Notes under the pieces: model-generated
The model's database searches: none
Seen by the model: only the letters and a program-made list of their open reading frames with translations
Told to the model about the DNA's origin: nothing
Part shown: positions 22,001 through 34,930 of the stretch, one piece after another
How the letters are laid out: each line of letters begins with the position of its first letter
How positions within the stretch are numbered: the stretch's first letter is position 1
Assembly: GCF_963678635.1 (NCBI RefSeq)
Contig: NC_087068.1
Coordinates: 34,851,436-34,915,435 of the forward strand
Direction: 5' to 3'
Origin: Symsagittifera roscoffensis
Lineage: Eukaryota > Xenacoelomorpha > Acoela > Convolutidae
Length of the DNA stretch: 64,000 nt
Translations under genes and position numbers: made by a program

Positions 22001-24446
22001 ACCTTGATAGTTGTTCGATAAAAGGTTAAATTAAAAATGTTAAGTTTTTAATTTTGATGTCAGTCAGTTTTTGAGATTTGCTGGTATATTTTAGGTGATG
22101 AAGCTGGGATGAAGGAATGATTTATATATACTAACAGTTTATGCTTTATACTAACATATTTTCGTACTTTTATATTCAATAAACATTTTTTTCAAGATGT
22201 TTTTAATTTACTGCAGATTTTTCAAGGAGAACGACTAGTGTTGTTTTTATCGGTCGTTATTGTATAATTAATAGGTTTAATAGGTGTATAATTAATAGGT
22301 TTCTTCAAAACTTTAGGTCAGTAAATGAACTTTTAAATTTACTGCTGGAAGTATTCTAAATATAAAAGTTTGATCTGGTTTTTGTCGTACAATCATGAAA
22401 TCGATTGGTAGATTTCTTCCTAATCGTACGTCGTCTCTTGTCCGAGGTCTTCTTCCAATACCGGGTAGTTCTCGTACTGTTCTGAAAATTGGCTCTGATC
22501 TATTGAGTCTCTGATCTATTGATCTATTGAGACATTTCTACTAAACTTTTGTCCTATAACATTTTTAAAATATTGTATTTGTCTAATTCTAATCCAATTT
22601 TCTGGTTAATGTTTCTAATCTAAGTTTATTAAGGTCTTGTTCGAGACTTTTGGTCGCACCAGATAATTTTATTTTTTGATTTGGTAAATTCATAGAGTAA
22701 TTTCAGATAAGGTACACCATCTGCTCGTCACACTATCTTATTTTCGGCCGGACAGATTTGTGCAACTTCTTAGTCAAATACAAACTTAATCTTTTTCTTA
22801 TATCTCCTAGTCTCAATAGACCTAATGTACACCGGTTTATGCAAGTTAGTTTCCAGAATGAGAACAACTGTTTTCTAAGTTTAATTAAAATTGCTCTGGT
22901 GCTGAAACTACAAGTAGTTTCAGCACTTACAAATAAGTGGGTTGTTAGTTTGATGGAGTTTTATAGGTTAGTATTCAATTTTTTATAGAGATAAATTATC
23001 AGAATAATATCCAATAATTAATTCTAGATCAGATCTGGTTCCACCCATCCGGGTCGTACAGATTTTTAGTTCTTCAGTGTTCTACTGTAGTGGATGATGT
23101 ATCATGGTATGTTCCTTTACAAGTTGCGAGCATGTTTTTTCCGATTAGGAAGAAGGGAAGTTATCACGATTGTTTCGGGAGATCGTATCATGATTTCTGA
23201 TCGGTTGTGATGAGTTTTGATTTGTTTTATTAGAGAATAGCGGTTCGGATCTCGAATACATCTCGTTCGGATGTGGCATGTAATTTGAATTTGGATGAAG
23301 TGCCTGGCGACTTGGATCTGTATATATACATGAACATCGAGATGGCCATTGTTCTGTTTAAATGGGTTTCCTTTGTTGCGATGCCAAGTCGTACTTTAAA
23401 TCTTTTGAGTTCAGTGACTGTAAGCAGCATGTCGGGTGTGTTTTGCCATTCCGTAATTGGAGTGTGATTGGTTTGCCAAGTTCCTTGCGGCTCGTCTTTG
23501 GGCTGTATGTAATCTTGTACTGCATTGTATAATTTACATATACAAATATTTTTTAATTTTGTTTCTAGTTATGATCTTGTTTTATTTTTTATCGCAAAAG
23601 CATTCTTGTTTAGTTCGGTTATTTTTAAGATTTACTCATCCTTGAGTAACTCTCGTCAAAATAGAGTGTGGGTCACAAAGCATGGATGTAACACGGTGGG
23701 TTAGGCTGGCTATAGAGCATGCTCAGGACGTCCTCTCTGGTGGATTAGGCCAGGAGTGGAGTATAAATTCATGCTCTCTTTTTTGGAGGGTCCTTTTTGT
23801 GTTCAACCTTTTGTGCCTTTTTTATAACTGATTTTTTCCTTTTTGTCTCGGTTATGTCCTTTTCTTCAAAATTCAAATCGTTTGTTTTGGGTTTGTTTTT
23901 CGACTTCTTTGTGTTTTGTTCTTTTGTGTCCAGACTTGAAAGTAGTCTTCAAAAGAACCATTTATGCAGTTCTAAGCTGGTTTTAACCCAATTTGGGTAC
24001 CCTGGTTTTCCTTTTTTTGTGGTGTTTAAGAGGCTTGCTTTGGTTAGTTTGGATAATTATATAATTCTTTTCAAACCGGGTTAAAGGGAAGTTTGAAATG
24101 TGTTAAAACTGGTTAGAGTTGTTATCAGTGAAAGTTAAAACCTAAATTTTTTATTTTAAGCAATTTTTTGTGGGCGAGCTATGCGATGCGATAGGATTTT
24201 GGGCGAGTGAAGATTTAAAACTATAAAGAAGCGTCTTTGAAAATGTTAGTACGGTTTCAATTTTATAAGCTATTTTTTATTAATTTACTACTTAGAAATT
24301 AATATTTTCACGGCTATATTTGGGGGGTTGAAGTTATCAATTTATTTTCATTTGATTAATAACTATTGTATATGGGGAAAAAAATTAAATATCAATTTTT
24401 TGCTGTTTTTAGGGGTAAATTTTACTGCTTCATTTATTGTAATTGG
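22001..24446. other. T-rich region, no gene recognised
   Basis: About 2.4 kb with a strong excess of T and G on the + strand, the same composition as the minus-strand retroelement that follows. No protein domain is visible in the short frames. It may be the 3' flank or LTR-bearing end of that element, but I could not find a matching copy at the element's other end (44.6-45.3 kb). Confidence 0.4.
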
Positions 24447-25913
24447 TTAAAATAAAATAATTATTCTAGAAAAAAGTTTTCTGTTTTTTGTTTCGTTTTT
24501 CTTTTTTGTAGATGATTGATGATTGTGCCTTAGTATCTTTAATGCAATAAGTGAAGTTAAGAAAGAATGGTGAGGTATATTTGGAGTTAATGTATTGATA
24601 TCTGTGCTAAATTTGTCGTGCTGGTGTATTATGAGTGTGATGATGTTGGATGAACATATAGTAAGTATAGGCGTGTGTCTGTTTAGTTCGCAACATGATG
24701 TCGTGTGAACAGTGCAAATCACGTTCTTTGAGTGTGAGGAAATGAAAGGTTAGTGAGAAGTTGTTTAATTTGTTAAAATATGAATGATAGGCTTGACTAT
24801 CACGAAGTGCTGCTGAAATGACGTGGTCGTGTTTTTTATCTAATTATTGAGGGTGAAAACGTATGTGTTTTTATGAAGAATTTTTCTGTTAGTTGTGGTG
24901 TAGCAAATTTATTGTCAATCAGAAAGGTGTCTCCGTTTGGTCTTTGGATTTGATGGTCGTAGTGATCGATGTAAATTTCGTTAGTTTTGGGTGCGGTGAA
25001 TCTGACAAGTGACTGTTTATATCCGATTTGTGTAAATTGTTTTGGAGTGAGTGCTGTTGTTAAAAGGTAGAGTTGAATGCTGCCTTGTTCATTATCATTT
25101 GGGGTGTTATATAATGGTAGTGATAGTAGATTAGTGAAGTGATTAAATGATGTCCAAGAAAGTGTTGGCTATAATACGTGCTCATTAACACATTTAGGGT
25201 GTTCGCAATTAGGGTCTGAATGAAAGTAGGTGTATTGGGGGAAAAAGGAGAAACATATTTGAAGATGATCTTAAGTGTTAGTGTGGAGTGGGTGATAAAA
25301 AATGTTCGTGGGTGAGAGGGAATTGGAGTATTGGGGAATTTCCCTTTGAAGGTTCGATAGGCTCGGTTTGTACTAGATGAGAATGTATTTGACGAGGGAG
25401 TTGGGTTTGGTGAAGAGCTGTAATTTGAAGAGGGAGTTGGGGTTGATGGATTTTGATGATATCATGGATTGTGAGAGTTGGTGAATGGTTAGTGTCTGAG
25501 GGTGCTGTAATTGTTGCTAAAGTGTGATAAAGTTGTGTATTTATTTTTTTGTCTGATGGTTTACTGGTCAAAGGAGAATATGTGGGTGTTACCTTGGAAA
25601 TAGAGGAGGGAGTGGAAGGAGGTTCAAATCTTATTTGGGAGTAGAGGCGTTGAAAAGGAGGTTAGGAAAATGTAGATGGGCTGGGTTCGGAGCTGCCAAA
25701 TTTGTCAGGGGTGTCGAGATCTGAGTTATTAAATTGGTAATTAGTATTATATACAGTGGTGGTTGAATTTGTATCTGAATCTATGCCGGATAAGTGTTAT
25801 CATGAGGTGATTCAGGTGGAGGGAAAGCAAAAAGTGGTATGACGGGGAGGTTGCTTTGAAGTTTGGCTGGGTAGGAAGTTGAGCGATGGAGTGATCCAAC
25901 TTGGCGCCTCATC
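24447..25913 (-). pseudogene. Degenerate ORF 3' of the envelope-like gene, unknown
   Basis: A reading frame can be followed on the minus strand from an ATG at 25,913 (MRRQVGSLHRS) to about 24,447, interrupted by stops and probable frameshifts. Its better pieces are 25,571-25,278 and 24,722-24,447. It is rich in Pro, Thr, Ser, Asn and His, and a later part contains a stretch reading QIQRPNGDTFLIDNKFATPQ. I find no domain. Its position downstream of the envelope-like ORF and its shared A/C-rich sense-strand composition suggest that it belongs to the same retroelement, possibly as an accessory or structural ORF. It could also be the start of a neighbouring element. Confidence 0.35.
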
Positions 25914-26266
25914 GTGGGCTAAAACGATGGTTGTTCAGAGAACGAAAAAAAGTGGTATGTGGTTGTTCTATAATTTTTTCGTATGTGTCTTTTATATTGG
26001 ATTGTTCAGTTATTATGTGTTGAAATGGGATTTGTGGGTAATTAGATCTTGAAGATATGAGGTCTGTCAGAGCTATGGTACTGAAATTTCGTGGTACTAA
26101 TGATAAAGAATGGTTACGGTTTAGGCTTTGTAATTGTAGTGCCGTAGGCGTTGTATTCGTATTTTTTTGTGAGTCGTCATATGTGTTTGGTGTTGTTGAT
26201 AGTTTGGTGTTGTGTTCTTGCTTGTTTGTTTACTTGTGTGTTTTGCGCATGTATTGTAGATTCCTT

Positions 26267-28120
26267 TTAGCAGAGAGAGAAAAATCCAAGAAATTTAAAT
26301 ATTGAGTATAATATAGCCAATCTTTCTAAGATGTAGTAGGGCAATCCTAGAAAGGCAAGAAGTTCGTTTTTCAAATTTTTAATATTGAAAATTTTTATTG
26401 GTGATTTATCTTGTGGTCTGTGTTTTACGTAGACCAGGTATGTGGTGTTGAATGTCGGATTTAGAGTATATGCCGATCGATTGTAATCCGATATTTGGAT
26501 TGCGGGCAATATCTCTAATGCTTTCTGGTGAAAACTTTTTTAATGGTTGCATAAGTGTAGGGTATGGTGTGAGAAGGTAGTATTTATCTTCGTGAGAATT
26601 CAATTGTACTACAGTGTGGCTGTTGTCTGATCCACATGGGACTGCTGTATCACAAAAATAAGTTCTTCAGGAAGGTGCATCAACAAAAAGTACTTTAATT
26701 TTATAGAACATTGGGGTTCTTTTATAGCATCTTTTTTCTTCAAAAACATAAAATGGTGATTTTTTTGGTACAAGTGTAAAACAAAAGTAAATTTCCTTCG
26801 TAGTCAGTAAAATTTGATCTGTTACCTGATAATAAATATCCTGCATAAGGAATTTTGAGCACTGCTAGTGCAAGTGATTGTAGATTTTGTGTTCTTTGAA
26901 GTTCGCATAATTGCTGTAGTGCTTCAAGTTCTGTTAAATACGTTTCTTGAAAAATTCTACTGATTGTATAGTCTAGTTTCATGTATAGATGTATGTCAAA
27001 ATGAATTGCGCCAAAATGAGTGTTGTTCATAAGTGATAGTTTTTGTAAACGCTTACTGTTTTTGTCTTGTGGTTTTGTTTTTCCCTCAGTGTTAACTGTG
27101 TTTTTAGAAAGTGTACTGGGATGTATGAATTTTTGTCGCTGGTTGAGTAATTTGTTGCATGGGGATTTATGATTAATTTTCCTGTATTCATGTTAAAACC
27201 TTGCTCGTTTTGACAAGAATTTCTGAAAATTGCGTTTTATGAAGTGGTTTGTTGTATTTACATAAAATTCCGTTTCTGTGTAACTTTGGAAACGTGTCAA
27301 TTCATTTGCCATATTATTACCGTTTCTAATTTTATAATTACTCTGTCTGATTTTTTCAGGGCTTACGTCTTCATAAGAGATTGATTCAATAAAAAATCTT
27401 TGTTGAATTTTTATCATTCTAGCGTGTATTTTTTCTACTTGAAATGTGGTACATGTGTCTTCAGGAAACCAAAAAATTGTTGCTTGTGTTCGTGTAGTTG
27501 GATCGCTGTATCTTTGGTCATTTTGATTTTGCAAGAGAGTCTGATTCCTTAATAAATTATGGTGTCAGTTTTAAATCGCGTGTTAATTGTACTTTTTCAA
27601 GCTGAATTTTCCAATCAAAAAACATTATTTCTTGGTACCCTTTATTTTTATTGTCTGCTTTACAATTTGAGGGATTATTTATTCCGATGTGTGGTATGCA
27701 ATTTTCTTAATAGAGATCGTAAGTTATTCTTCCATGTGCGCCTTGGGAAGGAAATTTGTCGTCTAGTTTCATATGACCTTGGTATCTTTCAAGTTCGGCT
27801 TGCTGTGCAGAGTCTGGAAAAGCTTGAAAGTTTACCAATTTTCTGTTTGTGCCTTTGTCTGATGTAATTTTTAATGGGCTAAGTTCGGTTTTACAATCAT
27901 CAGGGCTGAGATGAAAAAATTTTTCAATAATACTTTGGTAGAAAAAATCACGATCTAGTCTCTTCTTATTTCCGTTTGAGACTTGAGAACAATGTACTTT
28001 ATTTTCGGAAATTGTCGCTGTGAATTTGTATCCTGAATTTATAGTGTTGTAGCTCGTGCATTTGAGTAAAGGGTAGCTATTATATTTGTTGGTTCTACAG
28101 CTTATGTTTCGGATTCGCAT
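26267..28120 (-). pseudogene. Envelope-like ORF of a Ty3/Gypsy-type element (broken)
   Basis: A broken minus-strand frame of about 600 codons lies in the env position, 3' of pol. Its main open pieces are 28,120-27,707, 27,534-27,193, 27,030-26,740 and 26,603-26,267, with frameshifts between them. It has scattered cysteines in the N-terminal half, many potential N-glycosylation sites, and a hydrophobic stretch of about 18 residues near the C-terminus (around 26,285-26,340) followed by a short tail. That layout fits a type I membrane glycoprotein such as an errantivirus-like envelope. The assignment rests on position and architecture, not on a recognised signature: I could not identify a clear furin site or fusion peptide. 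As it stands the frame cannot make a full protein. Confidence 0.45.
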
Positions 28121-28291
28121 TGAGTGAATTGATTTATTGCATATTTATGTTATGTTTTTTGTTTATTTTCTTTACAGTCATAGCGTGTGACTAGTAAATC
28201 CTGGGGTCCTGATCGGGAGAAGGATTGTTATGATCAGATTCTGAGAAATTAAGAAAAAGAAGGGTCTGGAAAGTTACTATCTTTAGAAGAT

Positions 28292-29247
28292 TCATGAGTA
28301 TGATAGTCCTGAGTATGGATTAGATATCCAATTCTCTTTTTTGTGTACCTGTCGTATTTGAAGATGGTTTCTGTGGTTATAAATGAGAGAGGTGAAGATT
28401 GAGCTGTTATATTTGCGGGGATGGGCTAGGGGTAAAGGATGTTGAATTATATTAATTAGTCTTACAGTGATTTCAAATTTTAGAGTCAGATTATCCTGTG
28501 TAAGTATTTGTATATTATGATCTTGTTTATCTTTGTGGAGGTCTTGTCGGTATTGCAATCTGTTTAGTGCCCAGTTGTGTAATCTGTTATTTTCGTGGTG
28601 CTGACTAAAAAATAGAGGGGGTGCTACGAATAAATTCCAGTCTAATTGTAGCGGTATGTTAATGGTTGAATGTTCTCGATATCTAGCGTCGAGATTTGTA
28701 GGAAAAGATGGAAGAAATGGTGCTTGTGAGATTTGACTTAAGGAAGGGGTTGAGGGGAGTGGAAGTGTTTCTGGTAGTGACAAAGTTGTTTCAGATGAAA
28801 CGTCCATTTGATCGTTCACTAAGTTTGGTTCACTTTGAGTGAAAACTTGTGTCATCCAATATGGGAGATGCTCTGTAGTAGCTGCGGGATTGAAAGGATT
28901 TTTTTTCGAATTTCTTCAGATGTAGGGGTTGAACCTAAATAATTTGAGGAATGTTTGATGTGTTTTGTTGTGATGCGGTCTGGCAGTACTTTGAATTTTA
29001 CTACTGGAGTCTATAGGATTTGCTATTGGTGAATGAGGTATGTTGAATTGAACTCTGGGGTTTGCAAATTTCTATTTCGTCTTGGTTGTCTAATTTGTCT
29101 GTTTAGTTCGAGCGTGTTTTGATCTTGACTTTGGTGTCTTGCTATATTAAGATCTTGTTGAAGAGTAGGGTATATATTATATACTGGTTTGTAGTATGGT
29201 TCGCTTAGTGGTGCTTGGCGAATTACTGGTTCTAGTGGTTCGGACAA
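28292..29247 (-). pseudogene. ORF3 between integrase and envelope-like ORF (broken)
   Basis: Two open pieces, 29,247-29,023 and 28,855-28,292, lie in different frames and appear to be one protein of about 300 residues split by a frameshift near 28,900. The first piece is rich in Gln, Pro, Arg and Tyr. The second has a Ser/Pro/Leu-rich segment (LPETLPLPSTPSLSQ), then a more structured part with HNWALNRLQYRQDLHKDKQ. No known domain is apparent. The position between pol and the envelope-like ORF suggests an accessory protein, or a 5' exon or leader of the env transcript. Confidence 0.4.
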
Positions 29248-29359
29248 TCGTGCGTGTCTTTCTTCAAATGTATATGGATTGTCTTGAAAAAAGATGCGTG
29301 TTGATGATTGAGGGGTTGTTTGTTTGATTATTTGTTGGTGTTGATGGAGATTCTTGGGA

Positions 29360-30560
29360 TGTTGGTGGTGGGGACTGGTGTGGGGTTGTTGATTAGCAAT
29401 TTTGGAAAAATTTTTAAAATTATTTATTTACGAAGAAGTTTTATGTTTATTGTAATATACTTCGATGAAAAGGATTAAAATCATCATTGCTAATGCAAAA
29501 ATTATGGTAGCCTTTTTTATGCATTTGCGTATTGTCATTATGAGGGAAATATGGAGGAAATGTGAGAATTATTATGAGGGAAATGTGAGAAATTTTATAA
29601 GAAGAAGAAAAACATCTGTACTACTGAATAGATATTGGAACATTTAGATGGTTATTGAAAAATCGTACGTGAAGAGGTGTTCGAGGAATTTGAAAACTAA
29701 TGTAGTAACATAAAAAATGATGAAGAACTTGCAAAAATTATCAGGATGAGGATGAAATTCTAGGCTATTGGCTATTAGGATTATACAGAGTTTGGAAAAA
29801 ACTTGAAATGATCGAAAAAAAACTTTGAAAGTATATCTTGAATATGGCTCATTGTTTTTGAAAGAAGCCTTCGAAGGAATGATTTGTTCCGTCGAATTAT
29901 TTATTATTTTTTGAGGCTAAATTAGAGAGTGGTCGGATTATGTATTAGTTTTTTGACAAGTGAGTTGGTTTTTGGCAATTTTTGGTGAAGGGAAGTTTTG
30001 AGGGCTTTTAAGGGTCTTCCTAGTTTTGTTTTCATTTATTGGATGATTGGGGGTACCTAAGAGATATTCGTACTTTAGGCTAAATGATCGTGTCCATTTT
30101 GTTCTTTAGGCTAATTTAATCTTTTTGCTTAAGAGAGTTTTGAGGTCTAAGTTGGAACAATTTAGTTGATCTTTGTTTTACTTGATAGGGGGGGGGGTTG
30201 TAATATTGCGATTTTGTTTATTTCAGCTGTCAATGTTTAGCGGTTTGCTTATTTCTGACCTGGAGGTTTTTCAGTTATAGTTAGAGATACGCTTGAAATA
30301 GATTGTTTGTCGGCTTAAGAAGTCGTGTCAAAAATAAGGTGATGATTCGAAAAGGTTTCAGCATGAATTTTGAGAAAATGTACGGGTATTTGAAAAATCT
30401 TTCAAGAGGTGAAAATGTTAATAAAATTTAAACTGGTTTATGAAATTCGACTTCTTTGGTGGTGGCGACTGGTGTGGGGTTGTTGATTAGCATTTTTTGA
30501 AAAAGCTTTATTTACGAAGAATTTTCATGTTTATTGTAATATTCTTCGATAGTAAAGGTT
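29360..30560. repeat. Direct repeat pair flanking a ~1-kb insert
   Basis: A segment of roughly 100-120 bp containing GACTGGTGTGGGGTTGTTGATTAGCA occurs at about 29,368-29,480 and again at about 30,466-30,555. Both copies continue with a TTTACGAAGAA-type word and TTTATTGTAATAT. The DNA between them (about 29,485-30,460) is T-rich with no recognisable coding and has a G10 run at 30,187-30,196. It interrupts the junction between the end of pol and ORF3, so it is either an insertion or the product of a tandem duplication that then decayed. Confidence 0.65.
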
Positions 30561-30599
30561 TGAATGTTTGTTTTATAATCTCGAATGTTTATAACATCT

Positions 30600-32640
30600 G
30601 GAATGAATGTTTTATAATCTTTTCATAGCTGATTTCGAAGTCGCGATGATTTTTTATATTGAGATTTTTCTTTTTGATCTAGTGGTAGAATTTTTTCTTC
30701 TAATTTTCGATTTTTTCTTTCTGTTTATTTTATCTTTCTGTTGACTAATTTTTGAGATGTTTGTTTGTTAAGTTGTTTTTTGTTTTTTTTTTGTTCTAAT
30801 GGTTTTTGGATAGAATTCATATCAGTGTTTTGGTTTTGATTGTAGTCGGAGTTATTATGAATAACTCTGAGTCCTGTGAAGGAGTATAATTGGGTCAGTT
30901 CGCGAAGAGCGTACTCCTTCGGATAATAAGGTAAAAGATTGTTTCGGTGTTGAACAATTTCTTTTTTGTTTAGGTCTATAAACGTGTATGTTACATCAGT
31001 GGGTTTATCAATTATTTGATATTGTCCTTATCGGATTGCTTGTAATTTTTCAGAATTTCCTTTTTGTGTTGTAAAGTTTGGAATTAAAACCTATGTTCCG
31101 ATTTTTAAGTTTGTAGCTGGTGTGAATCGATAATTTATTTGGAAATTAATATTTTGTCTCTGTAATAATTTTTTTGTTACTCTTTGATAAATTTATTTAT
31201 GTTTTTTCTCTGTTTAAAATCCATTCGGTGTGTGTACCGGAAGCTAATTTTGAAAAATATGGATGATGAAAGTGATCTTCATCGTGAGTATGTAGTGGTA
31301 GATAACACATTGATTCCTTAGTGGGTTCACAAGAACCTTGCGTATTTTTTGAAATATTTGCTCTGAACATTTACGGTTTTTGTGATTTTTGGTTGAAAAC
31401 CATTTAATAGGTTGACGATTCTAAAGTTGTTCTGATTTGTGAATTATAAGATAAGGGGAATAGTTTTACATCTGTTGACCATTCAGTATATCGTGTGTCA
31501 TTTCCGTTAATGATACATCTGAGATATTCTTGTGATGAACGGTTCATGCCTTTGACTAATCCATTAGTCCAAGGTGCATGAGATGTACGTGGTTTGTGTT
31601 TAGTATTATATAAGTGGCATAGTGTGATAGTTTCGTTGTTTACAAATTCAGTGCCATTGTCTGTAACAAGGATTTCGGGTAATCCGAACTTTGCTATCCA
31701 GTGTTAACAAAATGTTGTATATTCACAAAAAGCATTACAATGGGGTACTGGATTAAGTGCTACGGAAGGTGTAAATGCGTCGACTATGAACATTCTATAT
31801 GAGTTTCCTTCTGAGGATGGTGATATTGGTCCTTTTGTATCAAATGAAAATCTTTCATTGAAGTATAGATTTTGTCCTTTGAAAAGTTGTTTTCTGCTGT
31901 TTGTTTTTGGTTTGGCTAAGGTTTGTTTAATTGGCATGTTATACAATCTTTGCAGAATACTTTAATCCCAATTGGTGCTTCTGCAAAGTAAAATTTTTGA
32001 ATGAAATTGGAGTATGTTTTTTCTGATCCTCAGTGTCCTTTAGTGTGAAAAGCTATAACTAATATGCTTAAAGGTAGACAAGGTACATTGAGATCAGATG
32101 TTTGGTATTCTAAAATATCTGTATTCTCGTTGATAGAGGTATTATTAAACTTTTTGAAATATCTAAGAAGGGTTTTATTTCCTAGAATGGCGAGATCGGC
32201 TTTAATTGGTTTGATTTTATATTTGTGCCGAGATTTTAATTGTCTAATAAATGGGTCAAGTTTTTGATGTTTCTGTAATAATTCGAGTGTTATTTTTTCT
32301 GTTATTGGGAAAAAAGTTTTCAATTTCTATTTTTGATAGAGGTATTGCATCTAGAGGGTCATGGAGGTTAAAGACTTGGATTATTGTATATTCTGAGTCA
32401 TTATTTGGTAGGCCTGATAAATTTATTTTTTATTTTAGGTTTTCTTCTTCTATTAGAGGGAATAAATCTGATTGGTACAATTTTTAATTGATTGGTTTTT
32501 GCTGTGTTTTGTTTTTAATCCATGATGAATATGGTTTTAGTTTAAATGTAGATTTTGCAAGTAGATCTACCTCGTAGTGATTGTTTTGACCATCTAAACA
32601 TAGTGGAAAATGTACTACATTAACCTGTGACTGGTCTATG
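30600..32640 (-). pseudogene. Integrase region of the left gag-pol copy (broken)
   Basis: This is the minus-strand 3' end of pol. The frame at 32,323-32,030 leads into the integrase zinc-binding region, ending in HTKGH. The frame at 31,946-31,704 continues through CNMP-type residues into the catalytic core, with SFDTKGPISPSSEGNSYR and the first Asp. A TAA at 31,704-31,706 interrupts it. The second catalytic Asp is still visible in another piece as VTDNGTEF (about 31,645-31,670). Further downstream a KLQ/KGP-type C-terminal region, typical of Ty3/Gypsy integrases, can be followed to about 30,600 with further stops. The pseudogene follows the RNase H in the normal Ty3/Gypsy order. Confidence 0.8.
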
Positions 32641-33130
32641 TCAATTTTATTGCATATTTGCATTGTAATCTTGGTGAAATTTTATCTTTTGCAAGCAGCA
32701 ATTTATTATTTTGTGGTATTTCGACTGCTGTTTTCTTGATAATAATTCAGGTTGTGTAATTCTACTAAGAGTATCGGGTAGTGCACGGTTTTTTACTGCT
32801 GTCCAAACTATGCGTAAAATTGGGAACTTCATTAAAGTTAGTTGAAATCTATAAACTCTATGGTTTGGGTTTGATTTTGTGTAAAAAGGAAAATTATGGA
32901 TTTATGATCTGTAAACAAAACTGTTGGATGTTTTGATTCAAGTATTAAAAATTCATATTCTGTGATTGTATATATTATGGCTGTGCATTCTCTCATAAGG
33001 GTGGAGAGTCTAAGTTCAGCTTGTGTGAATAGTCTAAAATTTGCTGAAATGAGGTTCCTTTTACTTGTTCCGTTATGAGATTTTAACAATGCTGCACCGA
33101 TGCCAAAGTTAGAGGCGTCGCACATGGCAT
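32641..33130 (-). pseudogene. RNase H domain of the left gag-pol copy
   Basis: The frame at 33,125-32,838 starts MCDASNFGIGAAL, the typical Ty3/Gypsy RNase H opening after the RT connection, and contains LRLSTLMRECTAIIY and LFTDHKSIIFLFT. The frame at 32,832-32,647 continues with IVWTAVKNRALPDTLSR, matching the end of the domain where a G-x-x-N-x-x-A-D-x-L-S-R motif is expected. The two pieces are separated by a small disruption near 32,835. Two motif positions differ from the usual form: Pro-Asp in place of Ala-Asp, and no Gly before the Asn. Confidence 0.8.
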
Positions 33131-34930
33131 AAAGTGGTTGGTCTGGATCTGGAATAGTGTTTGGTATTTGTTCAGTGAAAGAGTTTTGTTGTCTAAGTAC
33201 TTGGGTATAACTACATTTTTAATACGTATTCACTTAAGAAGTTTAACATTCCAAGAAATTCTTGAATTTTTTTATTGGACGGTGGTTGAAGTCTTTGGAT
33301 TGCATCTATGTGAGATTGTAATGGAGTGATAGTGTTTCTTTGTATAATATGTCAAATAAGTTTTACAAGTGTTAGAAAAATGTGATTTATCCGGGGCTGC
33401 TTTTATGTTTTCGTGTAGTAATATCTGATGATAATTTTCTAAGACAATGAACATTTCGTCATTTGTTTGTGATTGCATAAAAACATCGTCTAAATATGTG
33501 ATTGCATATTTATTGAGTAAAATTTTTAATCATGAATGCTGAGAATGCTGCTGGTCCTATGGAAATTCCATAGATTATTCTATTGAAATCTTATTGCTGA
33601 TTTCCAATAACGAATTAAGTTAATCGTCGTGATTTTTCGTCTAACGGCATTTGATTAAATCGCTAATCATATCTGCTGTTGTGAAAAATTTACCGTTTGT
33701 TTTTGTGGGAATTACTTGAATTGTTGCAATAGGCCAATTACATTTAGATTCATCAATGAGTGAATTGAGGTATCTTGCATCTAGATTTGTTTTCAATGAT
33801 TCTCTTTTTGCTAAAATGATAACGGGTTTTAAAATGTTTTACCTTTTGACTGTTTTTTTTTATTTTCTGGAGAACTGATTTCTTATTGTTCTAGTGTGTC
33901 CAGTAATCGGTTATTTTTGTCTTGTAACTGAATTATGACTTTATTTACTCGTTGTTTTTTGAAAACTGCATCAGGTTTTAGAGGTTAATCTAGTGACGAA
34001 TTTTTTTTTCCAACTTCACATTTAGAAGTTGCGTAATTTTTTGGGTATTTCAATAGTAAATCAGCTAATTGTTCAAATTCTTTTTGTGTTATTTGAGAGT
34101 GTTGAAAATTGAAAGTTGTTAAGAATTTTTGTGTTTCTTCTGTGTATTTTGATACTTGAAATGTATGTTTAAAGCGAGGTGTTTTTGTGAGTGAGTCTGA
34201 GTTTTGTTTCTCCTAATTTATTATATTTTTATCGATAACACTTCGTCAAGAATTGTTGATTGACATATATTTAATAGTTGTAAAATCTTTTTTACTCTTT
34301 ACGCTACATCATTTATGGGAAAAATTGTTGCGTTAGTTTCACAATAACCTAAGAGTCCTAGAGGTAGGGTTACTTTATATGGAGAATTGTTATTTACATC
34401 ATAGGAGATCATGTCTGATTTTGAGTTTTTCATGTATTTGATAAACGAAATTGTTACTTGGAAAATTTTTTGAATTGGTCTGAATTCAAGGTCAGACATA
34501 TAGAGATGTTCTTTATTTTTTTCTTTATCGTATTGGTGAACTTGTTTGATTGAGAATTTATAAAATAACGTGCCAGGGGTTTCAGTTGTTTCCGTTCCTG
34601 ATTGTAAATAATGTAAAATTTGGAGAAAAATGGTGGCTCTTTGTTTATTCTTTGAAAAAATATTAAAGCTGTGTTTTTCATTCTGGTGTATTTATCTTTT
34701 TTATGGATTCTGCTGTTTAAGATATTTATAGTTTGAATATATTTTGTATTAAATGGGATTCCAGTACTTTTATGTTCTATATCTGTGATTTGTTTAAATT
34801 GTTTGCTCAAAAGTTTATTCTGTTCCTTTTTTCGAGTGGGAAAAAGGAAGAGTTGGGTTTATCCATAATTTGTTCAGGTTGATCCTTGTGCTATTGCTAG
34901 CCTGCTTGTTGTTTTGAAGGGTGTTATTTT
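33131..34930 (-). pseudogene. Protease-RT linker and reverse transcriptase, left copy
   Basis: From right to left on the minus strand are the linker pieces 34,810-34,454 and 34,499-34,299, then a badly broken RT fingers/palm region (about 34,100-33,490), then the palm/thumb piece 33,478-33,272 (MQSQTNDEMFIVLENYHQI). Just upstream of that piece the catalytic motif reads ITYLDDVF (codons for both Asp at 33,485-33,490), so the active site itself is preserved while the surrounding frame is not. Order and motifs fit a Ty3/Gypsy pol. Multiple stops and frameshifts rule out a functional protein. Confidence 0.78.

Noticed and set aside
17691-24446. tRNA, rRNA or snRNA genes in the AT-rich regions
   Set aside because: No cloverleaf, A/B boxes or conserved RNA words were seen on either strand.
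25902-25919. TGGCGCCTCATCGTGGGC as a tRNA-Lys-type primer binding site on the + strand
   Set aside because: It resembles a retroviral primer binding site, but no + strand gag or LTR is next to it, and the same bases contain the start of a minus-strand ORF. Probably chance.
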